DNA from: a virus
Length of the DNA stretch: 39,370 bases
Direction: 5' to 3' (one strand)
IMG/VR virus record: IMGVR_UViG_3300004448_000470
Span: 1-39,370 of that record
Part shown: positions 16,238 to 24,708 of the stretch, piece after piece
How positions within the stretch are numbered: the first letter of the stretch is position 1
Layout: the number at the start of each line of letters is the position of its first letter
Translations under genes and position numbers: made by a program
The notes under the pieces: generated by a model
What the model saw: the letters and a program-made list of their open reading frames with translations, nothing else
The model's database searches: none
What the model was told of the DNA's origin: nothing

Positions 16238-16446
16238 TTTTTTGCAAATTTTTCTGCACCGCTTATACCAAATGAACCGAGCACAACCCAAACAAATGAG
16301 TTGTACACGTATTCATTAATTACTAAATCTTGACCTATCCAACCTGTTACAAGATCAGCTACCATTATCATACACATTATAGCAAAAGCTATAAAGCCTA
16401 CAATAGCTTTCTCATTCCAGTTGTTGTCATTTTTAAATATTTCCAT
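16234..16446 (-). CDS. Small two-helix membrane protein, holin-like (70 aa)
   Basis: The 70-residue protein has a charged N-terminus (MEIFKNDNNWNEKA), a hydrophobic helix at about 15-34 (IVGFIAFAIMCMIMVADLVTG), a polar turn (GQDLVINEYVYN) and a second hydrophobic stretch at about 48-62 (SFVWVVLGSFGISGA), ending in a basic EKFAKK. Size, two helices and the basic tail fit a class II holin-like protein. It lies upstream of the T9SS-sorted protein and the other envelope genes and downstream of a coiled-coil gene, with overlaps on both sides (TAATG and ATGA). The other holin candidate at 6345-6731 means at least one of the two may serve a different membrane role. Confidence 0.65.
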   Translation of the reverse strand: MEIFKNDNNWNEKAIVGFIAFAIMCMIMVADLVTGWIGQDLVINEYVYNSFVWVVLGSFGISGAEKFAKK

Positions 16447-16838
16447 TAGCTTAATATTGTATCTATTGACGTTATTTGTGCAGCTGTTATGCTCTCAGGA
16501 AGCACATCTTCTTGCACATTGTGCAATTGTATTTCTGCCTCTTCTTCTAATAATTTATCAAGCTCTGCTAATTGTATTTTTCTTTCTTCTATAAGTTTTG
16601 AATTTTCTGCTTCTAGCTTTTCAAGATCTTCTTTTTCCAATCCATTTGCTTTAGCAGATAATGCTGAAAACTCTTCTGTAGGTTTTGACGCCTCTTCTAA
16701 ATCATTTAATTCTTGTTGTAGTATTCTAATATTCTTAGATACTACTAATCCAAACTTTACCCCTGGTAAGTCTTTTACTGATTGTAGACCGTTATATAAA
16801 TCTACTAGTTCTCTGTTTTTGGTTTTTAAAGTCAACAT
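16446..16838 (-). CDS. Coiled-coil protein of unknown function (130 aa)
   Basis: This 130-residue protein is mostly a long alpha helix: residues about 45-110 run with heptad-like leucine spacing (LEKEDLEKLEAENSKLIEER and LAELDKLLEEEAE), after an N-terminal part beginning MLTLKTKNRELVDLYNGLQ. It has no membrane segment or signal peptide. I associate the N-terminal LVDLYNGL...L...GVKF pattern with small phage proteins sitting beside fibre or tail genes, but no function is known to me. It starts at the ATG at 16838 after a TATATATATG leader, about 30 bases after the fibre gene, and its stop overlaps the holin-like gene's ATG. Confidence 0.6.
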   Translation of the reverse strand: MLTLKTKNRELVDLYNGLQSVKDLPGVKFGLVVSKNIRILQQELNDLEEASKPTEEFSALSAKANGLEKEDLEKLEAENSKLIEERKIQLAELDKLLEEEAEIQLHNVQEDVLPESITAAQITSIDTILS

Positions 16839-16867
16839 ATATATAAAAATTAATTGGTTACTAATTA

Positions 16868-18391
16868 TTAAGCTATACGGTACATAGTTACCGCGCTAGC
16901 TGAGGTTCTTCGTAATCTGAATCTACCTACACCCGCATACCCTGCATCATCTGCATCATCTTGAGATTTTACTTTCATATTACCTACAAGTGTTACCCCT
17001 GATCCTGCAGTAATTGTAATATCAGACGTACCATCTGTAGCTAAACTAATTAGGCTAAAATCAAAAGAATCGCCATCAGCTGTTAAAGATAGTCCACTTA
17101 CAATATTTGATGCAGTATCTGTAGCTTTACTTCTGTCAGCAGTTGGAGTACACTTAACAATACCTGTTAACATATTTGCTGCTGATATTGCAGTAGTGCC
17201 ATCATCTGTTGTAGCTTCAGCTCCTTGGTACCTAATCATTGTAGGAACAGAACTTGCTGTTAGTCGTAATGTTTTAGCTACAGTTGTATTCTCATAAAGG
17301 AAAAACTGCCCGTCATTTAAAACTCTTGCAGACTCTACACTTCCTGAACCATTAGCAGTTGTAGCATAAAATTTAATTGCACCACCTACTCCTGATGTTC
17401 CTGATGCTACTGCACCTGCATAAAGTAAAAGATCTCCACCTGTACCTGTACCAGAAGCATCTCCTGGTCGAACTGTCATGCCTCCACCATTAGCATCTCC
17501 TGCTGTAGCACTTCCTGATTTTAATATTAAACCTGCTCCTCCAGTTCCAGAAGCTGCAGCATCATCACATTTTACTGTATAACTTGCTTGATAACTGTTA
17601 GTTCCATTACCTATACTAATAGCATTAGAACTAGATCCCATTAAATGCAACTGAGAGTCTGCAGTTCCTAAAGTTGTTCCAGATTCATTAAGTATAACTT
17701 TACCAGAAGAATGTACATAAATACCTTTATTATCTGTGCCGTTAGGGCTAATATAATTTGTATTAAGATCTATATTGTAACTTCCTGTATCTAAATGTGC
17801 AGATAAAGCTCCTAAAGAAGCTGCAACTGTAATTGCACCTGCTGCATTTGTAATAGTAACATTTGCGCCCGCAGTAAGAGTTGCAACTGATGGATACCCT
17901 GTAGTAGCATTACCTATTAACAATTGTCCGTTTGCAGACATTGTACTTGTACCTATTACATTTGTAGAGGTTCCCATTAAAACTGCGCCTGTAGCAATTA
18001 CTCCTAATCCTGTACCTCCATTTGAAACAGGAGCTATACCTGAAACTACTCCGTTAAAATTTACTCCTGTGCTAAATTGAGCTGTAGAATTATCACAAAG
18101 GCTTAAATCAATTCCTGCAGGTAGAACTGCAACTTCTATATTATTAGAAGAAGTACCTACAGATAGCATACTTGAAGTGCTAGATTTTATTCCTTTAAAG
18201 TTTAGTTGATTTTTATTAGTTACTCCTACAAACAAAGGTTGAGAGCTAGTTCCCGAAGTATTTAAACTTGGAAACAAATTAGTTAATGCATATTTTTTAG
18301 CTGCACCTGTACTAGTATTTGTTACTAGTAAAACATCGTTTGCATTTGCACCTGTTTTAACTAACGAGACTAATGATTTTATTTCTGCCAT
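16868..18391 (-). CDS. Second repetitive tail fibre protein (507 aa)
   Basis: The 507-residue protein has the composition and phrases of a phage tail fibre: PVSNGGTGLGVIATGAVLMG near residue 125, NGQLLIGNATTGYP, and a Gly/Thr/Ala-rich middle (GGAGLILKSGSATAGDANGG, GGDLLLYAGAVASGTSG, GGAIKFYATTANG). The Gly-rich block with GGxxxFYA recalls the duplicated block of the 828-aa fibre at 8768-11254, so the two fibres probably share ancestry. The N-terminal 60 residues (IKSLVSLVKTGANANDVLLV) are probably the attachment end. It begins at ATGGC and follows the giant cysteine-repeat gene by eleven bases. Confidence 0.8.
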   Translation of the reverse strand: MAEIKSLVSLVKTGANANDVLLVTNTSTGAAKKYALTNLFPSLNTSGTSSQPLFVGVTNKNQLNFKGIKSSTSSMLSVGTSSNNIEVAVLPAGIDLSLCDNSTAQFSTGVNFNGVVSGIAPVSNGGTGLGVIATGAVLMGTSTNVIGTSTMSANGQLLIGNATTGYPSVATLTAGANVTITNAAGAITVAASLGALSAHLDTGSYNIDLNTNYISPNGTDNKGIYVHSSGKVILNESGTTLGTADSQLHLMGSSSNAISIGNGTNSYQASYTVKCDDAAASGTGGAGLILKSGSATAGDANGGGMTVRPGDASGTGTGGDLLLYAGAVASGTSGVGGAIKFYATTANGSGSVESARVLNDGQFFLYENTTVAKTLRLTASSVPTMIRYQGAEATTDDGTTAISAANMLTGIVKCTPTADRSKATDTASNIVSGLSLTADGDSFDFSLISLATDGTSDITITAGSGVTLVGNMKVKSQDDADDAGYAGVGRFRLRRTSASAVTMYRIA

Positions 18392-18401
18392 TTTATTTTA
18401 T

Positions 18402-21400
18402 TTATCTAATGTTAGAGTTATTAACTGTTATAACCATACCATTTACAGTTATTACTGATTCTGAACCTGAAGTAGCTTGTGCTTCTTCTAAAGTTACAGG
18501 CAGTTGACATTGTCTGCAATAATTTTGCACAAAGTTAATAAATTTTCCTATATAATTTTTGTTATTTGGTTTATTTGGTGGTTCTTCGCAAATTTTCCAT
18601 CCTTCCCAACTAGTAGGAGCGTATTTATAATACTCAAGATCTTCTACTGGTACTCCATTATAAGATACATGATTCGTATTATACACTTTTATTTCAGAAA
18701 GGCTGATAGTATCAGAATCTGGTAAAGATGGAAGATATTTTAAAGTGTAATATCTTTCAACATTTGAATTTGCTTCAGCAGTAGAATAACTAAATCTATG
18801 TGTATCTCCTACATAATAAATTTGAGTATTTACAATATTTAAAGATAAGTGCTCTGTAATATGTCGTTTACGATCAGATTTATTTTTACAAGTTTTAACG
18901 CTTTCTAAATTAGGAGTAGAGCTGTCTGCACAATTATATATACAGTCTAAACCTTTTTTACTCATAAGATATTCTATCAATATAAGTTTCCAAGCATCTT
19001 TAGTTATACAATCAGATTTGCCTGTTATAGTATTCATAAATGCATTAGTACCTGCCGTACCTATACATCTTCTAAGAATGTCTATTTGCTGACTTGTCTT
19101 TTTAGGCATACAAAATGCAGGAGTATACAAAGTGTCCACGTACCCATATGTACATGGCTTACAAGGCACACCGCCAGCACCATTTTGAAGAGTTGGGTCT
19201 GAACAAGGTAATGCTGCATTTGGATTGTAGTTAGTTGCATCAGGATCTGTGCATCCATAATCTGCACACAAAGCTTGATTACATACTCCACCATTTGCAG
19301 GATCTATAGTAGAGTCATATGTACCAGAACTAGAATCACAGCACCCACAAGTACCTCTATTAGCACTTCTACCAAATGATGCATTAAGTATAAATGTGTT
19401 TTCAGAAAGATAGTCTCCGTTTTCATCTGCAGGAAATCCTTGTATAAAAGCAGCATCAGCAATTCCATCTGCTACAGTAATATTACTAATACCGCAATAA
19501 CATGAATCTGGAGATGGATTTACAGCATCTTCTAAATAAGGATATATTAAAAAACTATAAGTTCCTGCACCTATATTAGTTATTGTAAAACTAGTTCCTA
19601 AAGTAGGACTTTGAAATGGAAATACTTGTACTCCGTTGTCTGTACCTTGCTGTGTAATATAACCTCCTGCATTAATTACAGTTGATAAACCTGTAGCATC
19701 ATTAATACCTGCTAATTGAGTGTTAATACCTACGGCTGCTTCTAAAGTTGTAAAATCACCGCCAGTACCAGCTACTCTAAAAGCTACAGGACCTGTCCAA
19801 GTACTATTACTAATTGTAATTGTACCTGTGTTTGTGTCACTACCCGCACACGTATTAGGAGCTTCATAAGTTGTAATGCTCCAATTATCAAAGTCAGTAC
19901 AGTTAGTCGATGGCACTTCAAAATAACAAGTACTTGGACTATATTCTGTGTTAGCCCCTTGATTTACATCATAATTACATGCTGATGGATCTGTACATCC
20001 GTAAACTACATAAGTCTCACAACTACCATCATCTTCTGTTGCATTTGAACTATATTCTACAAAACTAGGATCTGTGCATCCTGAAGTGTGAGGAGTGATA
20101 CAAGCTGTACCAGCAGAACCAGTTGGAATTTGTTCAACGCCCGGACTATATATTTGGCTGTATTCAAACGCTACAGCACTATATTCTTGATATGTAGAAT
20201 TAATACATCCACAAGGGCTTCCCCACTCTCCTAAAACTTCTGAATACCATAATCCGTCAGGAGTTATTTGAGCCTGATCTCCACTAGGAGATTGATAACC
20301 TACACATAAACCATCATCATTTGTAGCACTTATATTATAGTTACAAGCTGCTGGGTCTGTACATCCAGGAGTTAATAATTCTTCTAATCCTACACATTCT
20401 GAACATAACGCCCCGCCACTAATACTGTTAAGAAAAGTGTTAGCGCCCCCACTATTTATAACATCTGAAATACTAAAAACTTTAGGGCCGTTAGTCATTA
20501 AATTAATAGATAGTGATTCTACAAATGAGTCATTAAAAAACACATCCATAGTCCAACCTGCATTTTGAATTCCTATTGACTCAAAAAGTGAAGAAGGAGT
20601 GCTTCCAAATACAAATGTTTCATTAAAATCATAATAACCTGCAGGTGGATCATTTGGATTTATAAGATATGCATTTGGAACTCCATTAATTACACTACTA
20701 TTAGTAGTGCTATATGTATTTGACTGCGAATTATTATTTACATCTAAAGTATAATAATCTATAGTATAAACAGCATTTCTTATTTCTAAATTAGGAAGAA
20801 TGCTAGTAGCTCCATAATGATTAACAGAAATATGAGCTAAAATGTGTCGAAAAAATAGACTATAATTTGTAAATGTCCAAGCTAGACCGCCAAACCCAGC
20901 AGCGATTGTTGGTAAAGTAGGTCCGTCTGGTTGAAGTACTGTAAAACTAAAACTAGCTTCAAACTCACAAGCATCCATGCTATCATCATTAATTGTAACT
21001 AAATTAAAATCAAATAACTCGCCAATAGTATCAGATATAGTACCATTCTCGTCATCAAGAGCTGGATAATTACATAAAGTATTGTTAGAAATAACAAGAT
21101 CAGAATTTGCTGATTCATCTCCAACATAGTTTGATGCAACAGGATCTGTACACCCTTCATATCTAAATTTAATAGTAACGTATTTATGACAAAGTTCAAT
21201 ATTGTGAGCAGTATTTGAATCTGAATAAGACACTCTATAAATATAGTGTCCTGGATTTAAATTTGAAAAAAGCCCACTTGAAAGAGTAGTCTGGTCGTTA
21301 TCTACATAAGCAGTAGTTGTTGGAGTTTGTTCTGAAAATCCTGCTGCCCAATTCGCAGCACCATTTACATTTAAAGAAAGATCATTAAAATTGCTTTCTG

Positions 21401-23066
21401 TAGCAAGACTGTTATATAAAGTTTTTCTTTCTACTTTTATTAGAGCTCCACTACCATCAAGTTGAGGAGAAACTGTAGAATTTCCTATTTCAAATGTGTA
21501 TTGTGAAGAATAACTATTATTAGTAATATCGTGAAATTCAACTCCTAAGCTCCAACTTCCTGTAGGAGTTAGGCCAACACTCTGAGTAAAACTTAATTGT
21601 TGAACCTTAAAAAGCTGCTGTGTAGAAATGGTTACATTAGTCTGACTGCCAATTGCTGAGTCATAGGCTTTTAGAACGTTTTGAGCATTTGGAAGATCCA
21701 TGTCTTCTGCTGCTACTAATCTACCATGAGAATCACACCATCTACACAAACCATTTTCTGTTGTTCCAGTATTTACATAGTTTATAGCACTAGATTCTTT
21801 ACAGTTTAAAGTAGCCTGAGCTTCTACATTTCCTACACCTGAAATTGGTAAAAATTGAGTTAAACCTGTAGAATCTTCAACTGTTAGTCCGTAACTAAAT
21901 GCAGGATCCGCAGTACCTGATAAACCTGACACTGCGTATGTAAGAGCTGCAGTGTTTTCTACTGTAGCACTACTACATGTTGCATCACCTGTCGCACATG
22001 TAAATGTTAAATCATAAGGCGGAGTTCCTCCTTCCCATGTCCATTGTATTTGTCCTCCATCAGAATCCGCTTCGCTAGGAACAGCTATAACTTCTCCTGA
22101 TGTAATACTAAAATTTTCATCTTCTACACTTGCATACGTGCAACAATCTATAAATTGTAAATTATGAGTATTTATTGCATTTTGTGCAGATGCTAGATCT
22201 CCAAAACTGGCACCACTAACATCGCATCCTTTTGGGTAAGGCGACGATAAATAATAATTTTCTGCATTAGGATCATTACATACTTTTATAGTAGGCTTTA
22301 CAGGATCAGGTTGAATTGAGTCATTTAAAAATACTACACTAACTACTGTTCCTCCAACCCCAGGATCTTTTATTTTATCATCTACAAAAGAATGTGCATC
22401 ATTAATATTTCCAATAGATCCTACAAAATTTAAGTTTTGCAATCCTGTTTTACCAGGAGATAAAATAAGATTTTTAACTTCTTCTTGTGTTAAAGATTCA
22501 GTAAGTAGTCTACTATTATTATATAATATAATGTCACTTGAGTTGTATATAATATAATCTTTATTATTAGAACCGTAATATAAAAAGTTTTTAACACCTG
22601 TATCAGGAACTTCTACGTACAAATTATAATTGTAAGGAGTGGTATCAGACGGCTCGTAAATAAAATTATTAGAATATTGAAAAGCATCTAAAATAAGACC
22701 GTCTTGATATATAGGAATTAAATTATTTAACTTAACATCAAGAACCAAGTTAATTGCTCCAGCATTAAAAAATATTCCAACTTTTAAATTTTGATTATTT
22801 AATAAAGTTGCTTTTGCAGGATCGTTAGGCTCATAAGGAATTCTAAGACCGTCTAATATATTATTAACTGAAAAATTTATTTCAGTTACTCTATTTTTAT
22901 TACTTGTAAAAGAAATTTCTTTTACTGGTTTTAGAGATGTTCCTGAAATACTAATAGCTACTGCTTCGTGCGCATTAGTTTGAGTGTTGTCTGTAGTTTC
23001 TATTCTTACACGAAGGGTATCATTCTGTGTTGTTATAAATATTCCGCCGTATTGATACGTAGCCAT
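18402..23066 (-). CDS. Giant Cys-repeat tail/adhesin protein (1554 aa)
   Basis: The largest complete gene in the window. The N-terminal ~220 residues are beta-rich without cysteine (TYQYGGIFITTQNDTLRVRI start) and probably attach to the virion. From about residue 260 on the protein alternates Ig-like or PKD-like beta domains with about eight GC-TDP-type repeats (GCTDPVASNY, GCTDPAACNY, GCTDPSFVEY, GCTDPSACNY, GCTDPDATNYNPNA and less perfect copies). The C-terminal ~280 residues carry CMPKKTSQQIDILRRCIG, a Cys-rich helical region and a final beta domain. There is no signal peptide and no T9SS domain, unlike the secreted protein at 13845-16085 that uses the same repeat family. A large receptor-binding or tail spike role is likely, by size, position and repeat type. 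Confidence 0.75.
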   Translation of the reverse strand: MATYQYGGIFITTQNDTLRVRIETTDNTQTNAHEAVAISISGTSLKPVKEISFTSNKNRVTEINFSVNNILDGLRIPYEPNDPAKATLLNNQNLKVGIFFNAGAINLVLDVKLNNLIPIYQDGLILDAFQYSNNFIYEPSDTTPYNYNLYVEVPDTGVKNFLYYGSNNKDYIIYNSSDIILYNNSRLLTESLTQEEVKNLILSPGKTGLQNLNFVGSIGNINDAHSFVDDKIKDPGVGGTVVSVVFLNDSIQPDPVKPTIKVCNDPNAENYYLSSPYPKGCDVSGASFGDLASAQNAINTHNLQFIDCCTYASVEDENFSITSGEVIAVPSEADSDGGQIQWTWEGGTPPYDLTFTCATGDATCSSATVENTAALTYAVSGLSGTADPAFSYGLTVEDSTGLTQFLPISGVGNVEAQATLNCKESSAINYVNTGTTENGLCRWCDSHGRLVAAEDMDLPNAQNVLKAYDSAIGSQTNVTISTQQLFKVQQLSFTQSVGLTPTGSWSLGVEFHDITNNSYSSQYTFEIGNSTVSPQLDGSGALIKVERKTLYNSLATESNFNDLSLNVNGAANWAAGFSEQTPTTTAYVDNDQTTLSSGLFSNLNPGHYIYRVSYSDSNTAHNIELCHKYVTIKFRYEGCTDPVASNYVGDESANSDLVISNNTLCNYPALDDENGTISDTIGELFDFNLVTINDDSMDACEFEASFSFTVLQPDGPTLPTIAAGFGGLAWTFTNYSLFFRHILAHISVNHYGATSILPNLEIRNAVYTIDYYTLDVNNNSQSNTYSTTNSSVINGVPNAYLINPNDPPAGYYDFNETFVFGSTPSSLFESIGIQNAGWTMDVFFNDSFVESLSINLMTNGPKVFSISDVINSGGANTFLNSISGGALCSECVGLEELLTPGCTDPAACNYNISATNDDGLCVGYQSPSGDQAQITPDGLWYSEVLGEWGSPCGCINSTYQEYSAVAFEYSQIYSPGVEQIPTGSAGTACITPHTSGCTDPSFVEYSSNATEDDGSCETYVVYGCTDPSACNYDVNQGANTEYSPSTCYFEVPSTNCTDFDNWSITTYEAPNTCAGSDTNTGTITISNSTWTGPVAFRVAGTGGDFTTLEAAVGINTQLAGINDATGLSTVINAGGYITQQGTDNGVQVFPFQSPTLGTSFTITNIGAGTYSFLIYPYLEDAVNPSPDSCYCGISNITVADGIADAAFIQGFPADENGDYLSENTFILNASFGRSANRGTCGCCDSSSGTYDSTIDPANGGVCNQALCADYGCTDPDATNYNPNAALPCSDPTLQNGAGGVPCKPCTYGYVDTLYTPAFCMPKKTSQQIDILRRCIGTAGTNAFMNTITGKSDCITKDAWKLILIEYLMSKKGLDCIYNCADSSTPNLESVKTCKNKSDRKRHITEHLSLNIVNTQIYYVGDTHRFSYSTAEANSNVERYYTLKYLPSLPDSDTISLSEIKVYNTNHVSYNGVPVEDLEYYKYAPTSWEGWKICEEPPNKPNNKNYIGKFINFVQNYCRQCQLPVTLEEAQATSGSESVITVNGMVITVNNSNIR
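19190..21160 (-). repeat. GCTDPxAxNY cysteine repeats dispersed in the giant protein
   Basis: Recurring Gly-Cys-Thr-Asp-Pro units of about 20-30 residues occur near DNA positions 19190-19260, 19925-20000, 20010-20080, 20290-20370 and 21070-21150, with less perfect ones to either side. The DNA word coding the repeat start (ggatctgt[a/g]ca[t/c]cc on the plus strand) is nearly the same each time, which points to recent duplication or strong codon constraint. Coordinates are approximate. Confidence 0.75.
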
Positions 23067-23085
23067 TTTTTATATAGTTTTTATA

Positions 23086-23700
23086 TTAGTATCCTCCTGA
23101 CCCTGAAGATACAGAGTTTGAACCTGAACTTGAACCTCCACATCCGCATCCGGTTGAACAAAGCTCTACAGCTTTATCATATTTTTTTTGAGCGTCCTGA
23201 ATAACTGCTTGAGAAGTTAATGAATCAGGGCCATCCGCATTGTTTAAACTTTTTAAAGCAAACTCTGCAGATTGTTTAAATAAAAACATTTTTTGTGCAT
23301 CTAATAAGCTTTCATTGCATTTATCATCTGTACAGTCGCAATCTACAGCTGTATACATTTTATCAGCTATACAACAATCTATTACTTTTCCTAGTAAAAC
23401 AGATCCGTATGAGCTAACTGCCGCGCCACTTGAAAGTGTATTTAGTTCAAACATGTAAACACCTTTCCACGATAAACTATTAGTTGTAAATGTTGAAATT
23501 GGAACAGTTAGAGTAAACGTTCCATTTATGTTAGTAGCACCACTATGGTTTGTATTCAAAGGGCCTACAACTTGTACCCCTTGCCCTGCTGTAACAGGAT
23601 TTCCAAATACTTTAATGCTACTAAAAGTCTCGTTTATAAGACTGTATTTTATTAGTATAACATCAGAATCAGAAGATTCTAACACGCTTAATATAGCCAT
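23086..23700 (-). CDS. Putative virion protein with Cys-rich helical C-terminus (204 aa)
   Basis: The first ~110 residues are beta-rich (DVILIKYSLINETFSSIKVF, FTLTVPISTFTTNSLSWKGV, YMFELNTL), followed by a Cys cluster (DCCIAD, DCDCTDDKC) and then a helix (LLDAQKMFLFKQSAEFALKS) and a low-complexity tail ending CGCGGSSSGSNSVSSGSGGY. I associate this beta domain plus CC...C...C and helix arrangement with proteins encoded upstream of large adhesins in marine Bacteroidota phages; the function is not known to me. It lies immediately downstream of the strong terminator at 23726-23757, and 19 bases upstream of the giant repeat gene, so it is probably an adaptor or partner of that protein. Confidence 0.55.
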   Translation of the reverse strand: MAILSVLESSDSDVILIKYSLINETFSSIKVFGNPVTAGQGVQVVGPLNTNHSGATNINGTFTLTVPISTFTTNSLSWKGVYMFELNTLSSGAAVSSYGSVLLGKVIDCCIADKMYTAVDCDCTDDKCNESLLDAQKMFLFKQSAEFALKSLNNADGPDSLTSQAVIQDAQKKYDKAVELCSTGCGCGGSSSGSNSVSSGSGGY

Positions 23701-23725
23701 GCGAAAAGAGTTTTTTAAAAATTAT

Positions 23726-23757
23726 AAAAAAGCTACTAAGGGGACCAGCCCCTTAGT
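23726..23757 (-). terminator. Intrinsic terminator after the 302-aa virion protein gene
   Basis: On the minus strand, nine perfect base pairs (ACTAAGGGG paired with CCCCTTAGT; 23735-23743 with 23749-23757) close a five-base loop and are followed, after GC, by six T residues (23726-23731). It sits 20 bases downstream of the stop of the gene ending at 23778. It is the clearest terminator in the window and probably limits read-through from a highly expressed capsid region into the tail genes. Confidence 0.85.
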
Positions 23758-23777
23758 TGCTTAGTATATTAAGATAA

Positions 23778-24686
23778 TTACGCTGTAACATCTATCTCTG
23801 CAAAATCTATGCTAGTGAAGTATGCATTAATTGCAGTTTGCAAAGTCTCTAGTACAGCGTCATCTACCATTGCAATATTAATCTCAATAAGATTATCTAC
23901 GCCATTAATAGCAGAAGTTGTACTACCATCTTTAGTAGCTACAATAGTTATAACACTATACGAAGACGATCCTACAGCTGTTAAAGCAGGTGCGTTAGGC
24001 AGTTTTAATCTATCATAAAAACCATGTTGAACTCCTTGTAACTCTTTTTCAAGTCTACGAACTTCCCAGCCTACTCCTGTACCAGCTTTTGCTGTTGCTA
24101 CATTATTAGCAGCTGTAAAAGTTGAAGCTCCAAAAGTGTTTTCTTCAACTATTACCATAAAGTCTACTAAACCTTCTTCCCAAGTAGCGCTTGGTACAGA
24201 TCCAGAGAATGTTACTACTCCGTCAGCTTCAGTACAAGCAGCAGCTAACCAATCTGGTTTAACTAAAGAATTATACTCATTAAAGATAGCGATACCTAAA
24301 TTATCAGCCGTAGTTACAGCTGCAGATATTCCCACAGACATGTGGAAAAATTGTGCGTGTGTTCCACCTTTTCTTACAAATTTAAGAGATACAGTACCCC
24401 CTGAAGTTGAGTTAGTTGCAGCAGTAACTGTTGATGTATTTGCAACCGCATCTACAAATAATTGTCCAGTAACAGAAATTATATTTTTACCTTTAATCCA
24501 AGGTGATGCAATATTAGCTCCTGCAGTACCTTGTAATACTCTAAAGCTTGGGCTTGTTATAACCGTTTCAGCTGTTGCGTGAAAAACTAAATTGTCTTCT
24601 GCCTGAAATACAATTCCAGTATCTGGTACTAGCCCGTTAGTAATGGTTGCGGCTCCGCCGTTCCCAATTAACAAATGTCTTGCCAT
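23778..24686 (-). CDS. Probable abundant capsid-associated protein (302 aa)
   Basis: The 302-residue protein starts ARHLLIGNGGAATITNGLVP and is Ala, Thr, Ser and Val-rich with several beta segments (ISVTGQLFVDAVANTSTV, GTVSLKFVRKGG, GLVDFMVIVEENTFGA) and a helix (VGWEVRRLEKELQGVQHGFY). No catalytic motif or signal peptide is present. Two features suggest an abundant virion protein: a perfect A-rich Bacteroidota start (AAAACAAAATGGC) and a strong terminator directly behind it. Its place after two conserved structural genes downstream of the major capsid gene fits a head decoration or auxiliary capsid protein. A tail tube role is not excluded. I do not recognise a named family. Confidence 0.55.
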   Translation of the reverse strand: MARHLLIGNGGAATITNGLVPDTGIVFQAEDNLVFHATAETVITSPSFRVLQGTAGANIASPWIKGKNIISVTGQLFVDAVANTSTVTAATNSTSGGTVSLKFVRKGGTHAQFFHMSVGISAAVTTADNLGIAIFNEYNSLVKPDWLAAACTEADGVVTFSGSVPSATWEEGLVDFMVIVEENTFGASTFTAANNVATAKAGTGVGWEVRRLEKELQGVQHGFYDRLKLPNAPALTAVGSSSYSVITIVATKDGSTTSAINGVDNLIEINIAMVDDAVLETLQTAINAYFTSIDFAEIDVTA

Positions 24687-24708
24687 TTTGTTTTAATTTT
24701 AATTATTA

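Noticed and set aside
24136-24582. 148-residue plus-strand frame opposite the 302-aa virion protein
   Set aside because: Antisense of an Ala/Thr/Val-rich gene; no leader, no promoter, and unlike any protein I know.
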